Shown in pieces: positions 18,952 to 31,400 of a stretch of DNA of 64,000 bases (its first letter is position 1; the number at the start of each line of letters is the position of its first letter). The position numbers were made by a program, and so were the translations under genes. The notes under the pieces are model-generated. The model was not told where the DNA came from. It did no database searches and saw only the letters and a program-made list of their open reading frames with translations. Origin of the DNA: Trochalopteron elliotii (Eukaryota > Chordata > Aves > Passeriformes > Leiothrichidae); contig JANPWX010019236.1 of the NCBI GenBank assembly GCA_024734555.1, forward strand, positions 155,839-219,838, written 5' to 3'.

Positions 18952-21900
18952 ACATCGAGATGCTGCTGCTGTGGGAGGGGATTTGGGCCAGAGGAGGTGT
19001 CTGGGCTCAGTGATGGAAAACAGCATTAAGGATCAGCTTTCAAGTGCTGGCAGCAGAGTCCGTGCAGGAGCAATGTTGGCTCTGCCATCTCTCAAAGGCT
19101 CTCCTCTCCTTATCAATCTCAGGGCTTTCAGTTTTGAGTTGGGCACTTTTCCTCTGCTTTTATGATTCAATAATTGTGCCAAGAAAAGGCTCCCTTGCTG
19201 AATTCCCTCTAGATCCATCCACTGCAGTTAGCACACAGCTCCATCCCTCCCATTTTATTCTGTTTTTAATTAGACTCCTGAACGGGAGAACAGAACAAAC
19301 TCTGCTTTCATCTGGGAGGTCCTGTGGCTCTGAAATATTTACAGGAAGTAAATAACTGTCAGAAAGTAAATAAGTGCCTGACTCTACATGAGTGTAAAAG
19401 CGCTTTGAAATAGTCTCATTCAAATAAAAGCTCCTCACGTTGAGTGGCAGTAAGAAAACAGCAACACAGGCAAAAAATCCCCAATGTAGAAGATAAACAC
19501 AATTACTAATTCATGGAGCAGCATGTTTCACAGTAGCAGCTTCAGTATCTTTCTTTGCAGTTTGATTTAAAATAGGCCAGATTAAAAGGAAATCTGGATT
19601 TGATTTGGTCATCATCTTTTCAGAAAGCAGAGTGCAAGCTTGGGTAGACACAGCATGCTGTTGAAGCCACTCTAAATTTAGAATTCACCATCTCCACTTC
19701 AAACTCTGGATAAAGCAATGAAAGAAAGCTCAGCTCCTGCAGGTTTTGATGGGTCAGGTAGATCACCAGGCTCAAACATCAGTGTACAGAGCAAGAGCTG
19801 AATTAAATATAAGCTGAAAATCTGGCTTGCTGCTGTGTCTTGGCATGAGATGACACAACCCCTGTCAGGCCAGACACGTGTGTGAGATACAGGCTTGTCC
19901 TGCCCCAGCCTTGCATCCAGCTGAGCTTGATTCCTTCTTCACTGACAGGGGAGGATTCATTGTGCCCTGCTCTGATGTCTGTTGTTGGAGGAGGGAGGTG
20001 TCTCTCTCTTTCTCTCCTTTTCTGTTAACTAGAAAAGCAGCCTCAACAGACAGATCACATTATACGTCAAACTTTATTTTTGAGTAGTTCAGACTGGGGT
20101 GAAATGAGTCAAAACCAGCACATCCAAACCCACCACACCCACAGCTCTTGCACCTAACACTGAGCTTAAAGTAATAACTTCCTGTGTTCTTGTTCTGCCC
20201 GTTTTCTAAGTCAACATTTGTGGTATTCCCTTGTTCCTTTACTTTGTCTTAATCACATTTCATCTGTAGTTTTTATCTTCTCCTTGTCTCAGGGCATCCT
20301 TGTGTCCTATTCACTTTTCCCAACTCCCTTTCTTCCGGCTCTTTATAATTTGCCTTCTTGCCCTTTAGGAACAGAACTGTCTGTGGTATCAGCACTAAAA
20401 TCCAAGGGGAGGATGTGCAGAGGAGACAGAGGGATATTTCTAACCTGTGCATCCCTAATTGACACCACCAACCAGCTCCCTGTGTCACAGGTACTTGAAG
20501 AAGTGGCAGTCAAAGCTTGTTCTCTGCTTAATAAATGTGGTCTTGGAACATCCCTTCCAGCTGATGGACTTCAGAGGCAGCTGGAGATGCTGAGAGCCCT
20601 CCCAGGGGCAAGAGGCAGTGATAGTGGAAATTCAGAGAGAGGGACTCCACAGTCTCCACTGTCCACTCACATCAACACAGGTGATGAATGAGTCCACGGC
20701 TCTGGTTCCTGAGGGAGACACTGCAATTTTTCCCCTGAAATCCCTGGCCTGACAGAGGTGTGTGAGATGATGAACAGTTAAGAGTGAATTGTTGGTTTTA
20801 GAGAATGTGACCTACTTGGGTTTTCTCTTCTGTTCCCTGACCCAGTGCCCTGGAGTACTGCTCCTGCTAGCAGTGCTCACTAATGGATGCTCTGACTTGC
20901 CAGCTCTCAGAGCCAGCACAGCTCTGCTCTGAAGAATCATTTGCAGCCAAATTCACCAGGAGAGGCAGCCAAACTCCTCTGCACTGCTTGGGCAGTGCTT
21001 TGAAAGCTCAGGGATGATGGCAGCTGGGTACCCAGGGGAGTTTCAGAGGGGTGATTTTCACCGGGGTGCAGGGCAGGCACCTCCCTGCTGATGTGAAGAT
21101 CTGTCATGGTCCTTTGCAGGGGAGTGTTCCATCCTCTGGTGCAAAGCAGGCACCAGAGTTTGGGTTCATCCTCCTGGATCTAATCATTTGCACTACTGCA
21201 AAGCCAAAACTGCTCTGTCAGCACAGGAATACATAAAATAAATAAGCCCCCAGGTCTGGAGGTGAGCAAAACTGACCCTCAGGCCTCTGTATCCTCTGCT
21301 CCAAGTTTAAAACGCTGCTGCCAGGTAAATGTGAGGAATGAAGCTCAATGCTAGTAAATACTCTTGGCCTATGCCCTGGCTGTGGGTAATTTACAACACA
21401 CCTGAAAATCTCATCTGAGTTATGTCCAATTCACAGAAGTTTATTTCCAAGGTGGTTATTTATAGACTGCCTTCCTGACTCTTGTTTTTTTTTGTGGAAA
21501 TGTCTGAACGTCAGCTCTCTGAGCAATCCCCATAAAATTAAAATTTTCAATTTTAATGGTGAATAAACAGTTTAAGGGAAATGAAATATTATCCAACAAA
21601 TCCTTCCTTTCACTTAAAGCTCTGAGACTTTAAATATTTATTAGCAGTGTCTTGGCTCTGCAGCTGTGTTAAAAGGCTCAGTACCATTCTGAAGAGGGAA
21701 ACAATCCATTTGATTAAAAACTAACAGAAAATGCCACTTCAGATTACAGTGTTTGGAAAAATGATCGGCACTTTTGTCTTCTGTGTAGTACAGCCAGAAA
21801 TAGGGTTTGGGTTTGTTTCTTCGTTTAAACCTCCTTTGCCTTATAAATTTTTGTGGTTCTTTCTCGTGTCTTGCCCCTGCTGCAATATCTCTGGGCAGAT

Positions 21901-24900
21901 CCACCAAGTTGCTCCCCACGTTGAGCTCTTCATGTGCTTCATGCTCTTCATTTGTAGATGTGGGACCTTGGAGGGCTTATTCTTCTATTTTAAGTTCTGT
22001 TTTTCCCTTTAGCTGGGTAGGAAACAGCCTGCTGCAATCTCAGAGGACAAGACCTTAAGGCTTGGGAAATCGAAGGAAACTTTTTCTCCCCAAATACCTG
22101 TAAATTTTTTTTCTTTCTTAAAAAAAACATTAAAATTTTCAAAGAGTTCTCTACACAGAAGTGAACAGAAGCAAGATGTGATTATTGAATAGGATTTCAA
22201 ACTGCATTATGCTCTCCCCTCCAAAACCTGCTGTTTCAGCTTGTGAAGTCACCCCCTCCTCCCATCTGAGGGGCCCAGCTCCCTCCTCTCTGGTGCCAGA
22301 AGACTCTGGATTCTGGGAACTGAACCCTCTGCTAGAGGGGCTGCTGCAGTCAGGCTTCGTGGAAAAGATAAGGTGGCAGCAAATTGCTGATGGCAGAATG
22401 AAGGAAAACAAATTATCATGCCTGAAATCAAATGCGTTTTAATTAATATTTCTAATCTGTCTGGTGAAAATTCTAAATGTCATTTGTGCCTTCATTTTTG
22501 CCCTAAACAGTGAAAAACATATCAGAGACAAAAGAATTGCAATGTGTGCCACTAAAGCTAAAATATACCAGAAGTGGAGTAAATTGGGAAATAATTTAAT
22601 TGTGGGAAACCTTCTGTAGCCCTGAGGTTCATGTATCACATCCCACCTCTGAGGGCTTTAAATACCACTGGGATTTTACTGGGATTTGTACCTGCTTCCA
22701 GTCAGACAGCCTGAGCACTCCTGCAGACACCCTCCCCACGTTCCCAGCCCTGTCTCTCCTCTCTCCCTGTGTGCTCCAGCCAGGAAAGATCTGGCTGTGG
22801 ATTTCCTCTGCAGGCAGCTTCCTGCAAAGCCACCACCACCATCCTGCCTGGGGATGGGGGAAGCTTTGTCTTTATCTGGGGAAGGAGTTTGAGCCATCCA
22901 GAAGGCAATTTATTCAGAGTTAAATCTGAGTAACACCTTTTCCCCAGCACAGGCTCTGTAGAAGCTTAAGCAAGATGAGCTGGCGCAGATCTTTCTTTTT
23001 CATGTCCATTCATTTTTTCCTTCTCATTTCCTCTTAATAGTTACAAAATACCTAACTACAGAAAGGAGCAGATCTGCATCTTGCCAGTGTATGCGTAGCT
23101 TGCAGGTTGGAGACATTCTACAAGACTGAGAAAAGATCTTGTTGGGGGTTTTGTTGTGGTTTGGCTTTTTTAAATCCAAATTTTGTGTCCTACAAGAGAA
23201 GGGAACAGTGATTTAAGAGCAGAAGAGTATAAAGCAGTGATAAATAAACAGGGGCTAGGATGTAAAGGCAAGTTCCCCACCTGTGAGTAAGAGAAAAGTT
23301 TGGAAACTCCCCAGTAGCAGCAGGGATGGGGGACAGGTGAGGAAAAAGTGGTTTAAAAAAAGCTTTAAAGCAAAACTGCTAAAAGCAACCAGAGGGGACA
23401 GCGGACAACCTGGGACTGGGGTGGAAGGGGCCAAAGCTGTACCTCTGATCACAGAGTGCAAGGTTTATCTGGGCTACTGCCCTGTGGCCATTAAGGGAAG
23501 AGTTTTTTGGGTGCAAAGACCCACTCTGAGCTGGAGCAGTGGTCCAAGTCCTTGCAGGCGACATGTGGAATGGAGCAAAAATGGGAACACAGCTCTTTGA
23601 TTTTGCCAAAGCCCCAGAGCACCTCAGTCTCTCACTTTTGATCTTTAGGAGGAGCTGGTTGCATGTCCTTCAGGCCTTTGCTCCTCAGCTGTAGGAATAA
23701 AGGCTCGGTGAACTGAGCTCGTTGCTGATTCACCCCTAGGAGCAGAAACAGCATCAGAGTGATAAAAGATTTATTCTAGGAGGGGTCTTCCTAGCTGGAG
23801 CACTTCCTCACACACCTGAGGGGATGCAAATGTTCTGTACAATCTGTATGATATGGTCAATCTCATTGCTGGTTAATTATTGCAGATGAGAGGAAACTTT
23901 GAACTGAAACAAGCCCTTCTGAAAAGGAGCCATTGTTTTTCCCATCCTGCAAATTTGATGCATCTTGGTTCTGCTGGTGCTTAAATGTGTGAATAATCTG
24001 TCAAGAGCCTCAAACGTTTCTCTCTTTTCCATCACATAGAATATGGCAGATCTCTGTAATCTTCTGTCCTATAGCCTCTCTGGTGCACTTAACAGCAGAA
24101 AACAACCAGTGCCTTAAAATAAAAATGAATTTAGGTTTGCATTAGGATGCAAAGGGAAGGAGTTATTTTTGTTGCTGTTTTCTTTCTCTGCCTTTTTTTT
24201 TTTTTACCTGCTCCGAATAGAGATTCTTTTAAGTCTTTGGTGTTTATGCTTTAAGCTAATGCAAATAGAGCAGTGACTAAACCTGCTGGGTTTTGAATGT
24301 ATGCAGAGAATCACAAATTTTATGGATTGTTTATGTTATCTGAAAGAAATCAAATCAAAGAATTAGATCAAGTAGTGAATTATAGAAGGAAAAATTGCCT
24401 TCCTTCCTACCTTTGTGGGTTGAGGGAAATGTAATCTATTTGAAGGAGCTCAGTGTCGTATTTTGAGGTGAATTTACAAGTTTAAGTTGAGGAAAACACT
24501 TGGGTTGGTACAGCAGAATATATATAGACTTCAGCAAGATAGATAATTTTGTATCTATCTCAGGGCCCTTCATATTAAGTAACTAGAGAGCACAAAAATG
24601 AATAAAGTGTTTGTTTGAGGGATTTAAAATTGTCTGACTAATGATCCTCAAAATGACCGTTGTCAGCTGTTGGCACAGAGGGTGCTCTCCAAAGCTCACC
24701 TTTCCTCCCTTTGCATGATGCAAATCAGCTGATTGGAAATGGCACTGCCAGGAGATCCCAGCCCACAAACCAGGGCAGTGCCACAGGGAGAGAGGGCAAA
24801 GGATGGCCACTGGGAAAAAATACTGAATATGACTTCACCTGCAGCCAGCATGAGGGTGTGGTCCTTGATCCCATATCCTTTGGAGAGGGAACAGAGACTC

Positions 24901-27629
24901 TGTGCAATAATTGCTGCATGAAGACTCTGCCTAGGCCAGCACTTCAAAAAGCTTTGGGGTTAATCAGGGTCCCCTCTAAGAAGGTTCACAAAAATAATAG
25001 CAGGATTCATTACCTTGCCTTGTTGTGAGAAACCTGAGCAATTTGCTTAGCTACTAAAATAACAGTTTTGTGTTAACCGAGGCAAGTCTAAACTCTCCAC
25101 ATTTGGAACAAAAGGTTGTAAGGGGAGCCCTTTCAATAGAACAGATAAAGCTCTAATCACATCCTGGAAGTTGAAAAGAAGCCTCTTCACTCAAGAAATA
25201 TGAGTGAATGGTCACTGGGACAATAACAGGGGTCATGGTCAAGTACCATTGCTGCAGAATTCTAGATGCATTTAGCATTGATGTGGAATTAAAAAATGAT
25301 GTATTGGGATGACCTGTGGCTCCTGCTGTGCAGTTTAGGTCAGAGTTGCCAAGCAATTCTTTCACAGCAATTAGTTTAACCCATGCCAGGGGAAGAGTCC
25401 CAAGACCCCTCCAAATTAATCCCACTAATCTGTCTGAACACCTGAAATGTAACAGTCTGGAGGAAACGGTGTGTTTTCAGCAGTGTCCTGGAGACAGAAA
25501 CCCATCCTGCCCTGTGGTCTCTGTGAGAGGCAATCAGCATCTTCAGCAATCTGCCCCATCAAAGCTTTAGATTTTTTTCTGTATCACATTGTCTTTGCAC
25601 TGAGTGAACAACCAAGGATGCTTTTGAAATAGGAGCCATATTTCTTATTCAACATTCAGGCCTGAAAGTTGATGAAAACATCAGCAATTAGAGCGGGTGA
25701 GAGTGAGTAAGGTGCCTCTTCCACTTCATTTAGTAAAGAAACTGAGTTGTCTCCCCTAGGCACTTGTCTTGCAGCCCGTGTGACTGCAGATGGCTGGCAC
25801 TTTGAAGGAAGCCTGCAGTTTAAAAGCAGCTCTGAATCATCCTGCCTGCTTTTCCTGGCATAACACCCCTTCCCCGTGCTGCCCTGCAGAGGCTGGGGTT
25901 CATGGCTCTCTCTCTGACTGCCAGTACCAGTGAGCTGAGCCTGGGGGCTGCTGGAGGGGCCTGGGGAGCATGGTGTGGGATTGGATTTGTAGAGAATTCC
26001 CAAAGCCTGACAGAAGGCTCACACAGTCCTGTCCATCTGTGTGCAAACTCTGAGATAAGGTGTGCTGACTGAGAAATGCCATGGGATAGGGCAGACATTG
26101 CTGAGAGAGAAAGGGAACTGGAAACAAGTTCCAAAGGATGACCTTGCAAATAGACCAGATATTTTGGAGAAATACAACTATGAAAGGTGTATTATAGCAA
26201 GACCCACGCAGGGTATTTTATTGGATGATTGGTTTAGAAGAATTAGCAGCATTGTGTGGCAAAAGCTGATAGGCCAAGGAACACTTATAATGTAATTAGG
26301 AAATCGTTTGACTTCTGATAGTGATGGCGTGAATTGTAACATCTGTACTGTCCCACCCTTCTCATGAGACTGGAAATGGAATAAAAGTCTTTATAATTTC
26401 CCTCAGGAGCTCCATCTCTGGGTCAGAAAAAGAGTTTTTCCAACAGCATGGGAGAGGTTCTGGGGCTGCCTCAGCCCATTTGGCACAGGGCAGTTCCTGC
26501 CTGCTGCCTGTGCTCCCTCCTCAGCCCTCAGCATTCACTGTCAGGGGATCATCTCTCTTGCACTCCTTCCCCTCGAGCTGTGAAAACTGTGATGTGTGTC
26601 TCTGTTGCAGGGGAAGCTGAATCTTCCTTGGGACTTAGACAAATGTGAGGGCTCAGGTCTGGCTGGATATCTTGGGGTGATCCATGTAGATTTCTCTGTG
26701 CAATATAGAAGGGTGTTGGATTGTTTCACTTCCATGTAGAGCCACAATGCCCAGCCTTGAGGCCTCCAAATGGGGTCCAAAATGCACCACCATGCCCAGT
26801 ATTGTAATGATTTCAACAACTCCAATGATATCTCAGGGTAGAGATATCTCACTAATTAATGAGTGTGACTGCAGGCTTTTCCCCCTGTGCTGGTTCTCTT
26901 TCTCATTCTCCTCTTTGCTCCTCGGTCAGCCTCCACAGTTCACGGAGGGATGGACAGGAGCCACTGGAATGGGAAAAGGAAAGCTCCAACTGCCCAGAAG
27001 GATGCTGTATAAATTCGTCTCAAGGCTGTTCTCAAGCATCAAGGCTAAATAATTGCTATCCTGCTTCCCAAGACATGTTTTGACCTGTTGTTTAATTATC
27101 TTTCCAAAAACTGTCCATTCCTTAAGGTTGCTGGAGATTTTTGCTGAACAAACTGCCGCCAATGTGCTCGAAAGAGATAATTTTACAGCAAAAGCATTTT
27201 CACAAACTGGTTTAATGTTCGTTTTTCCTCCTTTACCTGAGGGCTCTCTACCTATTTTTATTCCTTATGTTCCCTTATCATGCACTGGAGCCCAAGGCCC
27301 TGTTTACTGAGCAGGATCATGCCTGTCCATCCCTCCCAGCCTGCCTGTGAGCAGCAGGCAGAGCAGAGACCTTGTCTTGGGGGGCTGGTTTTGTTCCCAG
27401 CACAGCTCAGCTGGGAGTGAATCCAGTGGCCAGGGCAGGTCCTGGTGCTGCTCTGGGTCCTGCAGAAGCCATCAAGTGTCTGACAGGGGCACCAGGTTCT
27501 CCCTGTTTGACTGACTGCCCGTGGCAGGGTGGGTCAGTGAGGGGCTGAGATCTCTGCCCACGTTCATTCTCCCAGGGCTGGTGGGACAGCCCCTGCTGCG
27601 TGCACAGGGCACAGGCAGGCTCAGAGCCA
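18952..27629. other. Intergenic, no gene seen
   Basis: Only short, unsupported ORFs. The longest (20218-20691, plus, 157 codons) has no recognisable domain. A coding-like minus ORF at 21641-21955 is described under findings. Confidence 0.5.
26061..26425 (+). mobile_element. Possible LTR remnant
   Basis: The stretch has LTR-like order: TG start, a TATAATGTAATT segment, GGAATAAAAGTC poly(A)-like signal and a short tail ending GGGTCA. No target-site duplication could be found and no second copy exists in the window, so this is tentative. A 77-codon ORF inside it is not recognised. Confidence 0.3.
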
Positions 27630-27633
27630 CCAA

Positions 27634-28487
27634 TGTTAGCACTGAAACACATAATCACAGAATGATTATATGCAGCTGCTTTTATTGAAGATGTGAAAAA
27701 CAAGGTTCACTTTCTATGCAAATTTTAAGAGATAGGTTTAATAGAAAATAAGACAATTAGGAGAGAGAAAAAAAGCAAAGTANTGTGGGCTGTGTCTTCA
27801 CTATCACCTCCAGCCTGGGCCTTGGTCCAGACTCTCCTCAGGTGGGAGATGCTGATAGTTGGTGTATCAATGGCAGGGTCTTCTTTCCATGTTCACTGGA
27901 TGTTATCCCCACCAAACAGACAGTTTAAGCACACTCTATCAACTACCACCACTATGCCTAATTTTCTTTACTAACAGCAGATATAAAAACTTATATCCTT
28001 ACTACAATGTTATTATTCATATAGCACACACCTTGCCAAAAGCCAACTTTATATCTACAACAAAGAGCTCGGGGAATCAGGGGTACAGACCCAAATCTAA
28101 CCCCGACATGGATTTGGGATGGACATGTTTTTATATCCTTTCCTTATATAACTATATATATTAATTATTAAACCCGTATTGTTCTATTGTATGAATTCCT
28201 GCAGTTTTCCTCAGGCAGGCCCCAAACATATTTTCTCACGATTCTTAAACAATTATCATATTCAAGTACCAATCATTACATTTAATAATCATATCACGAT
28301 GATTATGCAGGTGCAGATTCTTCTGTACATGATCTAGTAAAGACAAAACCTAACCTCTGTTTCCAGGGCCTACGTAGTTTTGGTTCCCTTTCCCAGGCGT
28401 ATCCAGCCCCAACCTTTCTTTCCACCTCCCCTAAATCTATTGTATACAATTCCCATGATTTTAGAAACATTTTAACCCTAGCTATCA
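27634..28487 (-). mobile_element. Solo LTR, family 4, interrupted by a nested LTR
   Basis: Removing the nested copy and one AAGA leaves ~479 bp that reads as one LTR on the minus strand: start TGATAGCTAGGG, TATAAAAAC box, CCCGAGCTCTT then CAATAAAAGC poly(A) signal, end GCTAACA. It is flanked by a 4-bp duplication CCAA at 27630-27633 and 28488-28491. A 4-bp duplication is usual for class I (gamma-like) endogenous retroviruses. Confidence 0.65.
27692..28062 (-). mobile_element. Solo LTR, family 1, copy 3, internally deleted and nested
   Basis: Inverted copy with about 190 bp missing from the middle; the break falls exactly at the ambiguous base n at 27783. Flanked by a 4-bp duplication AAGA (27688-27691 and 28063-28066). 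It sits inside an older LTR (27634-28487), between its U3 and its AATAAA signal. Confidence 0.75.
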
Positions 28488-28491
28488 CCAA

Positions 28492-31400
28492 CACCTCTGC
28501 TGGGTTCACATCTGCTGCTGCTTTGGGAAGTTTCAGGTGCTGGTATAAGCTGTTTGCCTGCTGCCACTGCAGGTGAAACAGATGTTTGCCCCCTTACCAG
28601 TGTTAGCTGTGCTGGGGAGAGCCATTCCTGCCTCAATCTACCCTCAGGAAAAAAGCATTTGTGCATTAGCAGCAGCATTTTGGGTGGAGAACACAGGCTT
28701 TCCAGCGACCTGCTCAGTAAATAACACGTGGCACATGAAATGAGCTAATGGTATTTTTATGTAGGAAAGAGACAGGCCAATCACTCATTCACACTCATTT
28801 TTATGGTTGTTTTATTCTCTCTGATTGAAACCAGCCAGATTCCAGCACCTTTCCATCCATTAGAGGAGCAGACTTCAAAGCCCATCTGCCTGTCTCATAC
28901 TTGCTCCATCGAACTCATTAAGCAAATGCCTCTGTGCATCTCATTTCAACACCTCTGAATGTGGTTGTTCAGCTCGGTACTTCCAGATGTAAAAACCATG
29001 TAGTGATGGTCACAGACTGAGCCTTTGCCTCCTCCAGCCTGCAGAAAAAGGAGAAGGAAATGCAAGGCTCAGCTCATGTCTGTCAGACAAATGCATGGAA
29101 AGTCCTCTAAGACATCAGAATCGATAGGTCCTGGTCCAAAACCAAGGCTGAGGAGGAGGAAAATAATTATAGGGGTTAGCTACTACAGTTAGACTGATTT
29201 CGGGAAAAAAGTCTCTAGGCAAAAAATTCACAATTCTCTTCTTTCTAGAGTGGTGAAAATATTAAGCTGGAAGGGGAACATGTCCCAGAGAACTCTGATT
29301 GCAGGTGGTGGAAATGGCTGGAGCCTTCTGCCATGTGGCTTTGCTCTCCACACAGCCCTGCAGGTGTCCTGAGCCAAGGACTTCTTTGCTGGAGTCACTG
29401 GAGGCTGTGTGAAGTGGGAGTGCTGTTGGTTAGGCTCCTAAATCCCTTTTAGGATCTGACAGGCTCAGAGAGCATCCTGCATTCCTTTAGCTTTTCTTTA
29501 GCCTTCTCCTTTCCCTATTCCAGAGAAATGGAAACATCAGCTCTTCCAGCTATGATGAACCAGCTTACACATGGTTGGGGAAAGGTTTGGAGCTGTAGGC
29601 AAGGACTTGGAGTTGTGAATTTTATACCTTGAGAAAGGTGAATCCTTAAATTGTTTAAGGATTGTGAATCCTTAAATTAATCCTGTAGAAAGCCAAGGCA
29701 AGACTGCCTACCAAGGGCTGCTGTGGGAACAGGCAGAGGATGTGCTGTAACTGCTGCTGCCTGTGCAAGCCTCATCTCACTGTGAGACCCAAACTCACAA
29801 GGCTTCAGAGAAGAGCACTGTTAATGCCTTCACCTCCCAGGCCATCAGCTGGCCATCATCAGTTCCACAGAGCCACTAGAGCACAAACAAAATGCCTGCT
29901 CCAGGAAAAGGGCAGCACTGGGCTGTGCCATCTCTAAAAGCTCAACCTTTTAGTGAATACAGGTGAGAAGCATCCCAGGGGAAGGAAGAGAATTTGGGGT
30001 AGACTCTGCCAAGCACCAGCATCCCTGCCTTGGCCCAGAGGCAGGATAGGGTCAGGGTACCCCAGGAACATCAGGAGAACGAGCCCAGACTGATTCTCTG
30101 GCACATGATTCATTGCACTAGTCAGATCACTTTAAAAATCAGGATCATACTTTGATAGGAAAATATTTATTAAAACATTGCTGAGTGCTTTCCCCACATG
30201 CTTATTGCATCATACCTCGTGTCAGTCACTGCTGGCTGACTGCAGACCACTGTTTGCAAAAGTGCACTGGAAGTTCTGCATACATGGGTAATTAACATAT
30301 ATTTCTACATTATCCATAATAAAACTTTCATCTCTTTAGCCTTTCAATTTTCACAGCTTTATTTTAAGGATCGAGAGTCTGTAGTTCAGGGACACTCTTG
30401 ATTTATGGGAGCTGATGAATAGGGTAAGATAAATACCATATAAATATTTCTTTGAAATAATGCAGTTGCTGGCAGAGTGAATCAGATGTCTGTGTCTCAT
30501 GATCGTAGCTGTCACTTTATTAGACTTTTAAATTCAACATTGAATCTATGCTTAACAGCCAGCTATTCCTTTTCTACTTTGTAGTTTTTCATCTACAGCA
30601 TGTCCATTGCTCACCTAAAATATTTGCACATCTTCTCAAATGCAATTTGCAGTGAGAAATTTCATCTGGCAGAACAGCACCAGCAAACTGAGAGTGCAGT
30701 GAAATCCCTCAGGTTCAGAGTGGGGTCAGTGTTGGTGGGTGGCAGTCAGGCAGCTTTGCTGGTGGATCATATGATGGTTATTTGGAGACTGGAGAGAAGA
30801 ATCAGGGCTGAAATGATGAGCTGTGGATATTAAGTACTTTTGGAGTTCCTACGCAAACAGATGCACTTCCAGAGCTCACTCTGGTCTGCAGACCCCAGGG
30901 GAGACAAGAACCAGTCACAGCTCCCAAAGGCAGTGTCAGCTCCTGGATCACACTGCTTTTAGGAGGTCATTACAGTTTTTAAGGAGATGGCAGAGGGTTA
31001 ACTTCTGGCACTTGACAATGAGAAGATCCGTACACCCATCCAAAGTTGGGGATTAAAGCTATCAGACAAACTTAAATGAATGATAGCCTGACTCACCAGG
31101 ATGAGTCAGGCGTGTTCTAGAAGAAGAACTCCTTTCAGCCTGTGTTTTTATGTGTGGAGGACTAGATATCAGTAAAGTGTTGCCGGTGTTGTCACTGAAA
31201 ACAGAATAGTAAAGCAGGACAAAGCAATGAAATTGCTCATGAAGCTTGCGCAGGTGGGAAGAGTCACCCAGATCCATTTCATATTCTTTGCAAACTGCTC
31301 TAGAAAGGCAGTAATCTAGGAAGATGCAAGTGCCTGTCTATTCTCTGGAGTCTCTTTGTACTTGTTCACTGCAGTGAAATCTCTTGAGGCAGCTCTGCTT

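Noticed and set aside
20218..20691. 157-codon plus ORF
   Set aside because: Mixed composition, no domain, no splice or promoter context; consistent with chance.
28303..28509. 68-codon minus ORF that at first looked like the end of a retroviral protein
   Set aside because: With the CCAA-flanked LTR boundaries, the ORF crosses from flank into LTR U3; no coding homology is visible.
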